Origin: Actinomycetota bacterium
GTDB lineage: Bacteria; Actinomycetota; Thermoleophilia; Solirubrobacterales; 70-9
DNA length: 64,000 bases
Reading direction: 5' to 3'
Assembly: GCA_005885405.1 (NCBI GenBank)
Contig: VAYN01000006.1
Location: 56,101-120,100 of the forward strand
Shown: piece by piece, positions 17,026 through 25,213 of the stretch
Layout of the letters: each line of letters starts with the position of its first letter
How positions within the stretch are numbered: the first letter of the stretch is position 1
Made by a program: the position numbers and the translations under genes
Notes under the pieces: model-generated
What the model saw: the letters and a program-made list of their open reading frames with translations, nothing else
What the model was told of the DNA's origin: nothing
Database searches by the model: none

Positions 17026-18693
17026 CTACCGCGTCGGTTCGAAACGCCGGCGCTGACGCTTCCACAGCGGCCCCGGGCGCCGCTTTACCCAGGAGACATA
17101 GGAGGAGATCCGCGGCAGCCCGTGGGTCAGGGCGGGGTTGCCGAAGGGGTCGTTCATCGTCATCGCCAGCCAGCGGTCCTGGAGCAGGTTGAGCTCCCAT
17201 TCCTTCACCTCGGGGTCGCGGCTGGAGGACTCGAAGTGGTACATGATCAGGTCGGGGTCGTAGACGATTCGCAGGCCTTCCTTGTAGGCCTTGAGGCAGT
17301 AGTCGACGTCGTTGAAGTTGACCGGGAAGCTCATCGAGAGGCCGCCGAGCTGGTCGAATACGGAGCGGCGGGTCATCAGGCAGGCACCGGTGACCGCCAG
17401 GCAGTTGCGGGCGATCAGGGTGTAGTTCGAGTAGCCCTTGTAGTCCTCGGCGAAGCCGCGGTGGTAATGGCCGGGGCGGCCGGCGTCGAAGGCGACGCCG
17501 ACGTGCTGGAGCCGGCCGTCGCCCCAGAGCAGCTTGCCGCCGACGGCGCCGACGCCCTCCTGCTCGGAGTACATGACCATCCGCTCGATCCAGTCTTCGG
17601 TCCGGACCTCGATGTCGTCGTTCAGCAGCAGCAGGTGCTCGCCGCGGCTGCGGACGGCGCCGAGGTTGATCTTGGCCGAGAAGTTGAACTTGCCCTCGTA
17701 GGGGACGAGGCGCAGCCGCTCGCCGCCGATCTCGCGCAGCTCCTCCAAGACCTCGGGTGGCGTCGCTTCGCCGTAGACGACGACGATCTCGAGGTTCTCG
17801 TAGCTGGAGTCCTCGAGGATGCTGCGGACGCAGTGGACGACCAACACGACCTCCTCGAAACGGACGTCGCGGCGCTGGCCGGCGGTGGGGATGACGATGC
17901 TGACCAGCGGTTCTGATTTCAGCCGCGGCTGCAGGTGGAGAATGCCGGGGTCGATCGGGTCGCGCTCGACCTCGGCTTGGAGCCCGGTCCGGTCGCAGTG
18001 GGCCTGCACCGCTCGCTTGCCGGCCTCGAAGGCGTAGGGCTTGACCGCCTCGCCGCCTGCCGCCGCGGAGGTCTCGAGCATGCGCCAGTGGTAGAGGATC
18101 CGCGGCACGTGGATGACCCGCCGCGCCCGCTCGGTCACCTTGAGGACGAGGTCCCAGTCCTGGGAGCCCTCGAACTCCGGGTCGAAGCCGCCGACCTCTT
18201 CGACCACCGAGCGCCGGAGGACGCTGAGGTGGCAGGTGTACATCTGCGTCCGCATCCGCTCCGGCGACCAGTCGGGCTTGAAGAAGGGGTCCCGGTGCTG
18301 GCCGGAGGCGGTGATCTTGTCTTCGTCGGTGTAGAGGTAGTCGACGTCGGGGGCGCCGTCGATCGCCGCCGAGACGTGGCCGAGGGCGTCGGGGTGGAGG
18401 AGGTCGTCGTGGTCGAGCAGGGCGATGAACTCGCCTCCGGCCATCGCCAGGGCACCGTTGGAGGCGCCGACGATGCCGCTGTTGCGTTCGGCGAACTCGA
18501 CCCGGATGCGGGCGTCGCGGGCGGCCGCCGCGGCGAGGATCTCACGCACGTGCGGCTCGGTCGAGGCGTCGTCGTAGAGGCAGAGCTCCCAGCTCCCGTA
18601 GTCCTGCGTCTCGACCGAGGCGAGCATCTTCTCCAGGACCCCGGCCGGGGTGTTGTAGACGGGGGTGAGGATCGAGAAGCGGGGCGCTGCCAC
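17026..18693 (-). CDS. Two-domain family 2 glycosyltransferase
   Basis: The 555-residue protein contains two GT-A modules. The first begins near residue 6 (FSILTPVYNTP) with the acidic motifs LYDDAS and LLDHDDLLHP and a recognisable PDWSPERM acceptor-side segment. The second begins near residue 255 (VSIVIPTAGQR) with LLLNDDIEV and a C-terminal FNDVDYCLK motif. This tandem organisation is typical of rhamnan- or O-antigen-type polymerising transferases that add two different linkages. GTG 18693 was chosen because it lies 4 nt after the stop of the upstream methyltransferase gene and just before the first strand. The two genes form an operon with that methyltransferase, suggesting synthesis and capping of one glycan. 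Confidence 0.87.
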   Translation of the reverse strand: MAAPRFSILTPVYNTPAGVLEKMLASVETQDYGSWELCLYDDASTEPHVREILAAAAARDARIRVEFAERNSGIVGASNGALAMAGGEFIALLDHDDLLHPDALGHVSAAIDGAPDVDYLYTDEDKITASGQHRDPFFKPDWSPERMRTQMYTCHLSVLRRSVVEEVGGFDPEFEGSQDWDLVLKVTERARRVIHVPRILYHWRMLETSAAAGGEAVKPYAFEAGKRAVQAHCDRTGLQAEVERDPIDPGILHLQPRLKSEPLVSIVIPTAGQRRDVRFEEVVLVVHCVRSILEDSSYENLEIVVVYGEATPPEVLEELREIGGERLRLVPYEGKFNFSAKINLGAVRSRGEHLLLLNDDIEVRTEDWIERMVMYSEQEGVGAVGGKLLWGDGRLQHVGVAFDAGRPGHYHRGFAEDYKGYSNYTLIARNCLAVTGACLMTRRSVFDQLGGLSMSFPVNFNDVDYCLKAYKEGLRIVYDPDLIMYHFESSSRDPEVKEWELNLLQDRWLAMTMNDPFGNPALTHGLPRISSYVSWVKRRPGPLWKRQRRRFEPTR

Positions 18694-18697
18694 GGGC

Positions 18698-19651
18698 CTA
18701 CCCGCGGCCGACGAGGCGAAGGAAGAGGTGGAGAAGCATCCCGAATCCCGGGACTTTTCCGAACCGCCGCTTGACGTTCTCGAGCCGTTCTCGGCCGTCT
18801 TCGTACATCGCCAGCTTGCCCTTGGCAACGCCGAGCTCGGCGTCCTTGCCGATCAGCAGGTCGCGCAGCTTCAGGACCTCTTCGTTTAGGCGATCGACCT
18901 CGGCCTGCAGCTCGGGACGGCTCTCGCCCGGCTGGTCCTCAAGTTCGGCCAGCCTGCTGTGGGCAGAGAGGAGCGAGTCGCGAAGCTGGTCGGTCTCGCG
19001 GCGCAGCCGCCACCAGCTGCGGTCGTAGCGACGGACTGCCTCCGCCAGCGGCTCCTCGCTGCGGGTGTAGAGCGCCGCCCACGGGGTGACGTAGGAGACG
19101 TCGTGCTCGGTATCGCGGAGAAGGCCGTTCTGGGCGATCGCCGCCGACCACAGCTCGGGCGGTTGGACGTTGAGGTGGGTGGCCTCACTGAAATCGTCGG
19201 GAGTGGTGGAGAGCAGGATGCGGTCGCCGGCGGCGCAGATGTTGGCGATCGCGGCGTTCGCTTCGGCGGCGGGGATGTGCTCGAGCACCTCGACGCAGAC
19301 GACGAGGTCGTAGCGACGCGGCAGCGGCTCGGTCAGGGAGCCGACCTGGCAGTACTCGCGAACCGACTCATGCACCTCGGAGATCGCCTCCTCAGAGACG
19401 TCGATACCCCAGGCCTCGACACCGCGGTTGCGCAGCGCCTCTACTAGGAACCCCTTGGCGCAGCCGGCGTCGAGGACGGTGCTCGGCCGCAGGTCGCGGA
19501 CGATCGCGTCGGCCATCGCCCCGAAGAAGCCGAGCCAGTGCTCGTTGCGCTCATACGGGATGCCGCAGTCGTGGCGGTAGTAGTACCGCCCAAACTCGAC
19601 GCTGCCAGCCCCCTGCCGGGCCGGACTGATGGAGCTCGATTGCTCGGACAC
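18698..19651 (-). CDS. SAM-dependent methyltransferase with C-terminal coiled coil
   Basis: The 317-residue product has a class I methyltransferase domain. VLDAGCAKGFLVEAL is motif I, WGIDVS the acidic loop, and VVCVEVLEHIP the later conserved strand. From about residue 215 to 285 a heptad-rich coiled coil follows (LRRETDQLRDSLL through LRDLLIGKDAEL). Methyltransferase plus coiled coil resembles WbdD-like chain-terminating enzymes, which cap the glycan and set chain length through the coiled coil in ABC-exported O-antigens. That role fits the neighbouring Wzm/Wzt and tandem glycosyltransferase but is an inference. The start is GTG with TAGACT 9 nt upstream on the same strand. Confidence 0.82.
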   Translation of the reverse strand: MSEQSSSISPARQGAGSVEFGRYYYRHDCGIPYERNEHWLGFFGAMADAIVRDLRPSTVLDAGCAKGFLVEALRNRGVEAWGIDVSEEAISEVHESVREYCQVGSLTEPLPRRYDLVVCVEVLEHIPAAEANAAIANICAAGDRILLSTTPDDFSEATHLNVQPPELWSAAIAQNGLLRDTEHDVSYVTPWAALYTRSEEPLAEAVRRYDRSWWRLRRETDQLRDSLLSAHSRLAELEDQPGESRPELQAEVDRLNEEVLKLRDLLIGKDAELGVAKGKLAMYEDGRERLENVKRRFGKVPGFGMLLHLFLRLVGRG

Positions 19652-19660
19652 CTCATCCCC

Positions 19661-19666
19661 AGTCTA
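19661..19666 (-). promoter_or_regulatory. Putative -10 box of a leaderless promoter
   Basis: TAGACT on the minus strand ends 9 nt before the GTG at 19651. The divergent membrane-protein gene starts only 39 nt away, so both promoters share this spacer. Confidence 0.4.
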
Positions 19667-19690
19667 TCTGGGATATGAACTGCCTTCGAG

Positions 19691-21376
19691 ATGGAGGTGA
19701 ACCTGGAACTGCTGGCGCTCTGGGCGCTGCACCTGCTGCTGACGGGGCTTCCCGCGGCGGCGGCTGCGCTGCTCGCCGCGCGTGCTGGCCTCCGCAGCGT
19801 CCCGCTTCTGCTCTCGGCCGCCCTCGCCGGCTCGGGCGGGACGGCCATTCTCTGCTTCTGGCTCTTCTACGCCGACCCGACGATCGGCGAAACCGCCTCG
19901 TTCTTCTTCGTCTTCGCCTCGGCCGGGGCGATCTTCTGGTGCTGGCGGCAGGGGATCGAGCGCTCGGTTCTTCGCGGGCTCGCCACCCCGTTCGCCCTTT
20001 GGGGGTTGGCAGCGGCCTTTGTCCTCTTTCTCGGCTTCATCCACGGCGGCAACAGCGAACCGCTGGTTACGGCGAGCATCCGCTTCTCCCATCAGCTCCC
20101 CTCCGACAACGACATTCCTCGCTTCTTCGCCGACTACTTCTACTTCCACGGCCACCAGGGAACCCCGCCGCCGTTCGGCGACTGGCTCTCCAGCGACCGG
20201 CCACCGCTGCAGGTCGGCTACGTGCTCTCGCAACGCCCCTTCGGCTGGGATGACTCAGGTCTGCATTACGAGGTTCTCGGGGTGATCGTGCAGCAGCTCT
20301 GGATTCTCGGCCTCTGGGCCCTGCTCTGCGCCGCCCGGCTGACCCCGCGGACCCGTGGCCTCGTCGCCTTTGCGGCGATCGTCAGCGACGTCGCGATCGT
20401 CCACGCCTTCTTCGTCTGGCCGAAGTTGATCGCCGCCTCCTTCCTGCTGGCTGCGCTGGCGCTGGTCCTCTCCGAGGACTGGCCGCGGCTGCGCCAGCGA
20501 CCGTGGGCGGGGGCTCTTTTCGCCGCCCTCTGCGCTCTTGCCTTTCTCGCCCACGGCTCCAGCGCCTTCTTCATCGTGCCGCTGCTCGTCGCCGCGATCT
20601 GGCGCGGGGTCCCGAGCTGGTCCTGGGTTGCGGTCGGAATTGCGGTCGGAATCGTCCTGCTGGCACCGTGGAGCGCCTACCAGCGCTATGGGGATCCCCC
20701 CGGCGATCGGTTGATCAAGTGGCAGCTCGGCGGCTCGCTGGAGATCGACGAGCGCGGGGCCCTGGAGACGATCGTCGACTCCTACCGTGAAGCTGGACCC
20801 GGCGGGACGGCCGAGAACAAGCGGGGCAACCTGACCCAGATGGTCGGTGCGGGGGACGTCGACCGCGCCGTCGACGGAGCGGTCGACCAGATCGGCGAAG
20901 GCAATCCAGGTAAGGCCGTGATCGCTCTGCGCGTGCCGCGCTTCTACGACCTGCTGCCCTTCCTCGGGCTGCTTCTTCTCGGTCCGCTGGCGATGGCGGT
21001 CGCCTGGCTGCGGGGTCGGCGTCCGCGAGATCCGGACTGGACATTTGCTGTTTTCGGAATCGCCTTCAGCGCCATCGCCTGCCTGGTCTGGGCGCTGCTG
21101 ATGTTCGGTGGCCCCGACTCCAAGGCCGTGATCCACCAGGGCAGCCTGGCGGTGCCGCTGATGGCGTTGTGCTCCTGCGTCGCCGGTGCCTGCGCGGTCG
21201 ACCGTCGGTTCGGGCTCGGGCTGGTCCTCGCCAACGTCGCGCTGGTACTCCTCCTCTACGTTCCCGCGGTCGGCCCGGTCCCCGGAACCTCGTACTCGAT
21301 CGCCGCCACGTTCCTCGCCGCGCTCGCCCTCACCGGGGTCGCGTTCCTGACCTTGCGGCCGCTGCTCCGGGCCTGA
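19691..21376 (+). CDS. Polytopic membrane protein of the polysaccharide region
   Basis: The 561-residue protein is hydrophobic throughout, with roughly a dozen predicted transmembrane segments. One larger soluble loop spans about residues 335-400 (GSLEIDERGALETI onward). There is no motif I can assign with confidence. The size, a charged first outside loop with an acidic patch (ASIRFSHQLPSDNDIP) and the context resemble GT-C glycosyltransferases or Wzy-like proteins. It is divergent from the methyltransferase-glycosyltransferase operon and lies 35 nt upstream of a second large membrane protein, with which it may be cotranscribed. A function in extracytoplasmic glycan assembly is an inference. 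Confidence 0.75.
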   Translation: MEVNLELLALWALHLLLTGLPAAAAALLAARAGLRSVPLLLSAALAGSGGTAILCFWLFYADPTIGETASFFFVFASAGAIFWCWRQGIERSVLRGLATPFALWGLAAAFVLFLGFIHGGNSEPLVTASIRFSHQLPSDNDIPRFFADYFYFHGHQGTPPPFGDWLSSDRPPLQVGYVLSQRPFGWDDSGLHYEVLGVIVQQLWILGLWALLCAARLTPRTRGLVAFAAIVSDVAIVHAFFVWPKLIAASFLLAALALVLSEDWPRLRQRPWAGALFAALCALAFLAHGSSAFFIVPLLVAAIWRGVPSWSWVAVGIAVGIVLLAPWSAYQRYGDPPGDRLIKWQLGGSLEIDERGALETIVDSYREAGPGGTAENKRGNLTQMVGAGDVDRAVDGAVDQIGEGNPGKAVIALRVPRFYDLLPFLGLLLLGPLAMAVAWLRGRRPRDPDWTFAVFGIAFSAIACLVWALLMFGGPDSKAVIHQGSLAVPLMALCSCVAGACAVDRRFGLGLVLANVALVLLLYVPAVGPVPGTSYSIAATFLAALALTGVAFLTLRPLLRA

Positions 21377-21411
21377 AGCGGCTGCCGCCGCCAATACACT
21401 CCCGCCGCCCG

Positions 21412-23058
21412 ATGGCGAGACCCCTCCGCAACGCCCCGGTGATCCTCCTCGCCGCCACCCTCGTGACGGCGGCGGTGATGATCCTCGCGCTGACCTGGGA
21501 CTACACGTTCCTGCAGGACACCTGGAGCTTCCTGATCAACCGGCGCGAGTTCGACGCCGACGCGATCCTCCAGCCCCACAACGAGCACATCGTCGTCATC
21601 CCGGTGCTGATCCAGCAGCTGTTCCTCCACCTCTTCGGGATGGACACCGCAAAGCCGGAAATCTTCCTGCTGACGCTCAGCCTCCTTGCCACTGCCGTCC
21701 TCCTCTTCGTCTACCTCAGCCGCCGGGTCGGCCAGTGGCTCGCCCTCTTCGCGACGATCCTGATCCTCTGCCTCGGCCCCGCCTGGGAGCTACTGCTTTG
21801 GCCCTTCGAGGTGAGCCTGATCGGCTCGATGCTCTTCGGATTGGCGATGTTGCTGGCCCTGGAACGCGAGGACCGCGTGGGGGACGTCCTTGCCTGCCTC
21901 TTCCTCGCCGTCTCCTTCGGCTTCTCCAGCCTCGGTATCCCCTTCGCGGTGGCAGCGTTTGTCGCCGTCATGCAGTCGCCGCGGGAGCGGCGCTGGGGGC
22001 GCGTCTACGTCTTCCTCGTGCCGTTGGTCCTCTACGCCCTCTGGTACCTCGGCTGGGGCAGCGAGGCCGAATCGCACCTCAGCGCCCGCAACGTCCTCGC
22101 TTCCCCCCGCTTCGTCGCCGAAGCGATGGCGGTCGGGGTCGGCAACCTTTTCGGGCTGGGGACGAACCCGATCGACGGGATGGCCGAAAAGATCTGGGGA
22201 GCGGTTCTGCTGACGCTGCTCGTCATTGCGCTTGTCTGGCAGAAGCTGCGCAAGCCGGGGATCGACCCGCGCTTCTGGCCTGTTGCCGCCGCCGCGGCCG
22301 CCAACTGGTTCCTGCTCGCCTTCAACCAGATGCCGGGGCGCGACGCGGTCTCCAGCCGCTACCAGTACGCGAGTTGCATCTTCCTCCTGATGCTGGCGGC
22401 GAACCTGCTCTCGGGGGAGCGGATCGGCAGGCGCGGAGTGCTGGTCGGAGCAGTGGTGACGGCGCTGGTGATCGGCCCGAACGTGGTCGTGCTCGAGAAC
22501 GGCAGCGACTTCTTCGACCGCCAGACCGTCTTCACGCGGACCGACACGCGGGCGATTGAGATCGCCCGCCGCACGGTCGACCCCGACTTCCAGCTGACGC
22601 CCGAAGTTGCCGGCGCCCCCGCCCTCATCGACATCGTCGCCGGCAAGTACCTCGAAGCCGTCGACGAATATGGCTCACCGGCCTACTCGTTGGCCGAACT
22701 GGAAGCCGCGTCCCCGGAAGCGCGCCGCCAGGCCGATCTCGTCCTCGCCGCGGCGCTGCCGCTGTCGGCGCGGGTGCGGTCGGGCGTCTATGACCCGACG
22801 GCGGCCGAGAACTGCGGGCTGATCGGAGGTGCTGGGATGGAGGAGGTCGAGGCCGATCCTGGGAGCACCCGCGTTGAAGTACCGCCTGGCAGCGGGGCGA
22901 CGATCTCGATGCGCCGCTTTGCCAGCGGGGAATATCCGGTCAGCGTCGCCACGGTGGCCGGCGGTTCGACGACGACCCTGAGGGTGCCGCGGGACGAAGC
23001 GCCCCAGCCCTGGTACCTGCACGTCGAGGCGCCGCAGGGCGCCCGCGTCTGCCGATAG
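21412..23058 (+). CDS. Polytopic membrane protein with a C-terminal soluble domain
   Basis: The 548-residue product starts with a transmembrane helix (VILLAATLVTAAVMILAL). The conserved-looking outside loop YTFLQDTWSFLINRR leads to QPHNEHIVVIP, followed by about ten membrane segments. A C-terminal beta-rich soluble domain of about 130 residues begins near residue 420. The NEH-type loop after the first helix recurs in large actinobacterial membrane proteins next to glycosyltransferases. The ATG at 21412 places the first helix at the N-terminus; a TACACT box ends 11 nt upstream. No enzyme name can be justified. A GT-C-like role is suggested by topology only. Confidence 0.75.
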   Translation: MARPLRNAPVILLAATLVTAAVMILALTWDYTFLQDTWSFLINRREFDADAILQPHNEHIVVIPVLIQQLFLHLFGMDTAKPEIFLLTLSLLATAVLLFVYLSRRVGQWLALFATILILCLGPAWELLLWPFEVSLIGSMLFGLAMLLALEREDRVGDVLACLFLAVSFGFSSLGIPFAVAAFVAVMQSPRERRWGRVYVFLVPLVLYALWYLGWGSEAESHLSARNVLASPRFVAEAMAVGVGNLFGLGTNPIDGMAEKIWGAVLLTLLVIALVWQKLRKPGIDPRFWPVAAAAAANWFLLAFNQMPGRDAVSSRYQYASCIFLLMLAANLLSGERIGRRGVLVGAVVTALVIGPNVVVLENGSDFFDRQTVFTRTDTRAIEIARRTVDPDFQLTPEVAGAPALIDIVAGKYLEAVDEYGSPAYSLAELEAASPEARRQADLVLAAALPLSARVRSGVYDPTAAENCGLIGGAGMEEVEADPGSTRVEVPPGSGATISMRRFASGEYPVSVATVAGGSTTTLRVPRDEAPQPWYLHVEAPQGARVCR

Positions 23059-23065
23059 GCGTCGC

Positions 23066-23962
23066 CTAGAGCTCCTCGGCGATCCGCGGCGCTTCGCGGT
23101 TGAAGATCCAGACCGCGAAGGCGCAGAGGCCCACGTAGATCGCGAAGGCGGGCAGCAGGTGGAGCCAGCCGCCGGCTGCCTCGACCGCGGTCGGTGCGTC
23201 GGCTTCCAGCATCCAGACTCGGACCTGCTCGAAGATCACCGCCAGCGGGTTCAGCATCAGCAGCTGTTCGATCCGCTCGCTGAGGAAGGGCTGACCGCCG
23301 ATCGGGCCGAGGGGATAGAGGATCGGCGTCGCGTAGAAGAGGACCTGGGCGGCGACGGTCCAGATGATCGCGACGTCGCGGAAGCGGACGTAGAGGACCG
23401 AGAGGATCATGCTCACCGCGGCCGTGAAGACGAAGAGCGCGGCGACGGCGAAGGGGAACAGCAGCCAGGTCCACATCGGCTCGACACCCCAGGCGAGGAT
23501 GAAGACGACGACGATGACGAGGTTGAGGAGGAAGTTGAAGAAGGCCGTCAGTACGGTCGCGAGCGGGATTACCAGTCGCGGGAACTGGGTCTTGCGGACG
23601 ACCCCCTCCTGGACGACGACCGAGGCGACGGCGCTGCTCGTCGCTTCCTGGAAGAAGGTGAACTGGACGATCCCGAGCAGCAGCAGGACCGGGTAGTTGT
23701 CGAGACTGCTGCCGACTTTGAAGACCTGGGTGAAGACGAAGAGCAGGACCCCGAACAGCATCAGCGGCCGCACCAGCGACCAGAGGTAGCCGAAGACGGT
23801 GCCGAAGTAGGTGCGGCGGAACTCCGTCACCGACATCAGCCAGAGCAGGTCGAAGAAGCGACGCCGGCCGCCGCCGAGGGCGGACGGGCCGCGGACCTCG
23901 CGCAGCGGCTGCTGAGTCGGATGGCTGACGGGGGCCGGGGGGCTGATGCCGGTCTCGCTCAT
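23066..23962 (-). CDS. wzm: ABC-2 type polysaccharide export permease
   Basis: The 298-residue protein is the membrane subunit of a two-component ABC polysaccharide exporter of the TagG/Wzm/RfbA family. An amphipathic N-terminal stretch (FFDLLWLMSVTEFRRTY) precedes six membrane helices, with the LGIVQFTFFQEATSSAV segment between them. The start codon overlaps the end of the ATPase gene by 4 nt, so the pair is translationally coupled. The complex would move an undecaprenyl-linked glycan or teichoic-acid-like polymer across the cytoplasmic membrane. It converges with the membrane protein gene ending at 23058, 7 nt away. Confidence 0.92.
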   Translation of the reverse strand: MSETGISPPAPVSHPTQQPLREVRGPSALGGGRRRFFDLLWLMSVTEFRRTYFGTVFGYLWSLVRPLMLFGVLLFVFTQVFKVGSSLDNYPVLLLLGIVQFTFFQEATSSAVASVVVQEGVVRKTQFPRLVIPLATVLTAFFNFLLNLVIVVVFILAWGVEPMWTWLLFPFAVAALFVFTAAVSMILSVLYVRFRDVAIIWTVAAQVLFYATPILYPLGPIGGQPFLSERIEQLLMLNPLAVIFEQVRVWMLEADAPTAVEAAGGWLHLLPAFAIYVGLCAFAVWIFNREAPRIAEEL

Positions 23963-25188
23963 CGCTCTCCCGTGCGATCGAGTTCGGCGCCGGTCTGGTG
24001 GGGGAGGGTGACGACCCCGCTCGGCGTGTCGACGCCGGCGTAGACGACGAAGTCGATCGCGTTGTGGACGTAGAGGGTGACGGTATGGCCGTCGGCGCGA
24101 TTGACGCCGCAGTGGATGAAGTAATGGCCCTGCGTAAGCAGGTTCTCGATGTCGGCGCGGACGGTGAAGCGCGTCCCGGGGCGGAGCGGTGAGGAATCGT
24201 CTTCGCCTTCGACCGGGACGCCGAACTGGAAGACGCCGACGCCGTCGGCGTTGGAGATGATGAAGCCGACCCCGACCCTTGGGAACTCCTGCAACGCTTC
24301 CATCTCGATCCGGATCCGGATTTCCTGGTCGCCGCCGACGTTCTCGATTCTCTTGCCGTCCGCGTCCTCGAGCCAGGCGTCGAGCATCTTCACCTCGTCG
24401 GTCGGGCCGGTGGTCGGAGAGGTGCCATCTTCGCTGCCTCGCTCGAAGTTCAGCTGCAGGTAATGGCGCCCGACCTCACCGGGATCGCCCAGGTGCTGGA
24501 TGCGGCCGCCGTCGATCAGCATCGCCCGGTGGCAGTAGCGCTCGACCGTGGTCATCTCGTGGGTAACGAGGATGATCGTCTTGCCTGCCGCTTTCATCTC
24601 CTGGAAGGCGTCGGCGCACTTCTGCTGGAAGGAGGCGTCGCCGACCGCGAGCACCTCGTCGATCAGGAGGATGTCGGCGTCGGCCTCCATCATCACCGAG
24701 AAGGCGAGGCGGACCAGCATCCCCGACGAGTAGTTCTTCAGCTTCAGGTCGGCGAATTCGGTCAGCTCCGCGAACTCGATCACCGCGTCGAGGCGGCGTC
24801 GCGTCTCGCCCGGGGTGAGTCCGATCATCACCCCGTTGAGGACGACGTTTTCGCGCGCCGTCAGCTCCGGGTTGAAGCCGACCCCGAGCTCGATGAAGGG
24901 GGCGATTCGGCCCGCCATCCGGATCTTGCCGGCGTCGGCGCGGTAGATGCTGGCCAGGAGTTTCAGCAGCGTGCTCTTGCCGGAGCCGTTGCGGCCGACG
25001 ATCCCGAAGAACTCGCCTTGGGCGATCTCAAAAGAGACGCCGTCGAGCGCCCGCAGCTCGCGGTAGTCGCGCCCGGAGAACGGGTGGACGACGCGCTCTT
25101 TCAGCGAGTCGACCCGATTCGTCGGGATCCGGAAGGACTTGTGGAGGTCCTCGACCTGGATTGCGGGCGCCTTGAAATCCGACTCCAT
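23959..25188 (-). CDS. wzt: ABC polysaccharide exporter ATPase with C-terminal Wzt domain
   Basis: The 409-residue product is the ATPase partner of the permease. It has Walker A GRNGSGKS, the signature YSSGM, Walker B ILLIDEVLAVGD and the switch histidine in VTHEM. After about residue 260 an added beta-rich domain of about 140 residues follows, the position of the Wzt carbohydrate-binding domain that in known systems recognises the cap on the finished chain. ATG 25188 was chosen because it begins the conserved N-terminal sequence and has TAAGGT 7 nt upstream; the frame stays open upstream without conservation. The presence of the Wzt domain suggests that a terminal modification, perhaps by the coiled-coil methyltransferase, licenses export. 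Confidence 0.92.
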   Translation of the reverse strand: MESDFKAPAIQVEDLHKSFRIPTNRVDSLKERVVHPFSGRDYRELRALDGVSFEIAQGEFFGIVGRNGSGKSTLLKLLASIYRADAGKIRMAGRIAPFIELGVGFNPELTARENVVLNGVMIGLTPGETRRRLDAVIEFAELTEFADLKLKNYSSGMLVRLAFSVMMEADADILLIDEVLAVGDASFQQKCADAFQEMKAAGKTIILVTHEMTTVERYCHRAMLIDGGRIQHLGDPGEVGRHYLQLNFERGSEDGTSPTTGPTDEVKMLDAWLEDADGKRIENVGGDQEIRIRIEMEALQEFPRVGVGFIISNADGVGVFQFGVPVEGEDDSSPLRPGTRFTVRADIENLLTQGHYFIHCGVNRADGHTVTLYVHNAIDFVVYAGVDTPSGVVTLPHQTGAELDRTGER

Positions 25189-25195
25189 CGGGCGC

Positions 25196-25205
25196 ACCTT
25201 AGTCT
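25196..25205. promoter_or_regulatory. Overlapping divergent -10 boxes for wzt and the glycosyltransferase gene
   Basis: TAAGGT on the minus strand (25196-25201) lies 7 nt before the wzt ATG at 25188. TAGTCT on the plus strand (25200-25205) lies 8 nt before the GTG at 25214. The two hexamers share two base pairs, so polymerase could occupy only one at a time. Only 25 nt separate the two start codons and neither side has a Shine-Dalgarno sequence. Confidence 0.5.
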
Positions 25206-25213
25206 TCCTCGCG

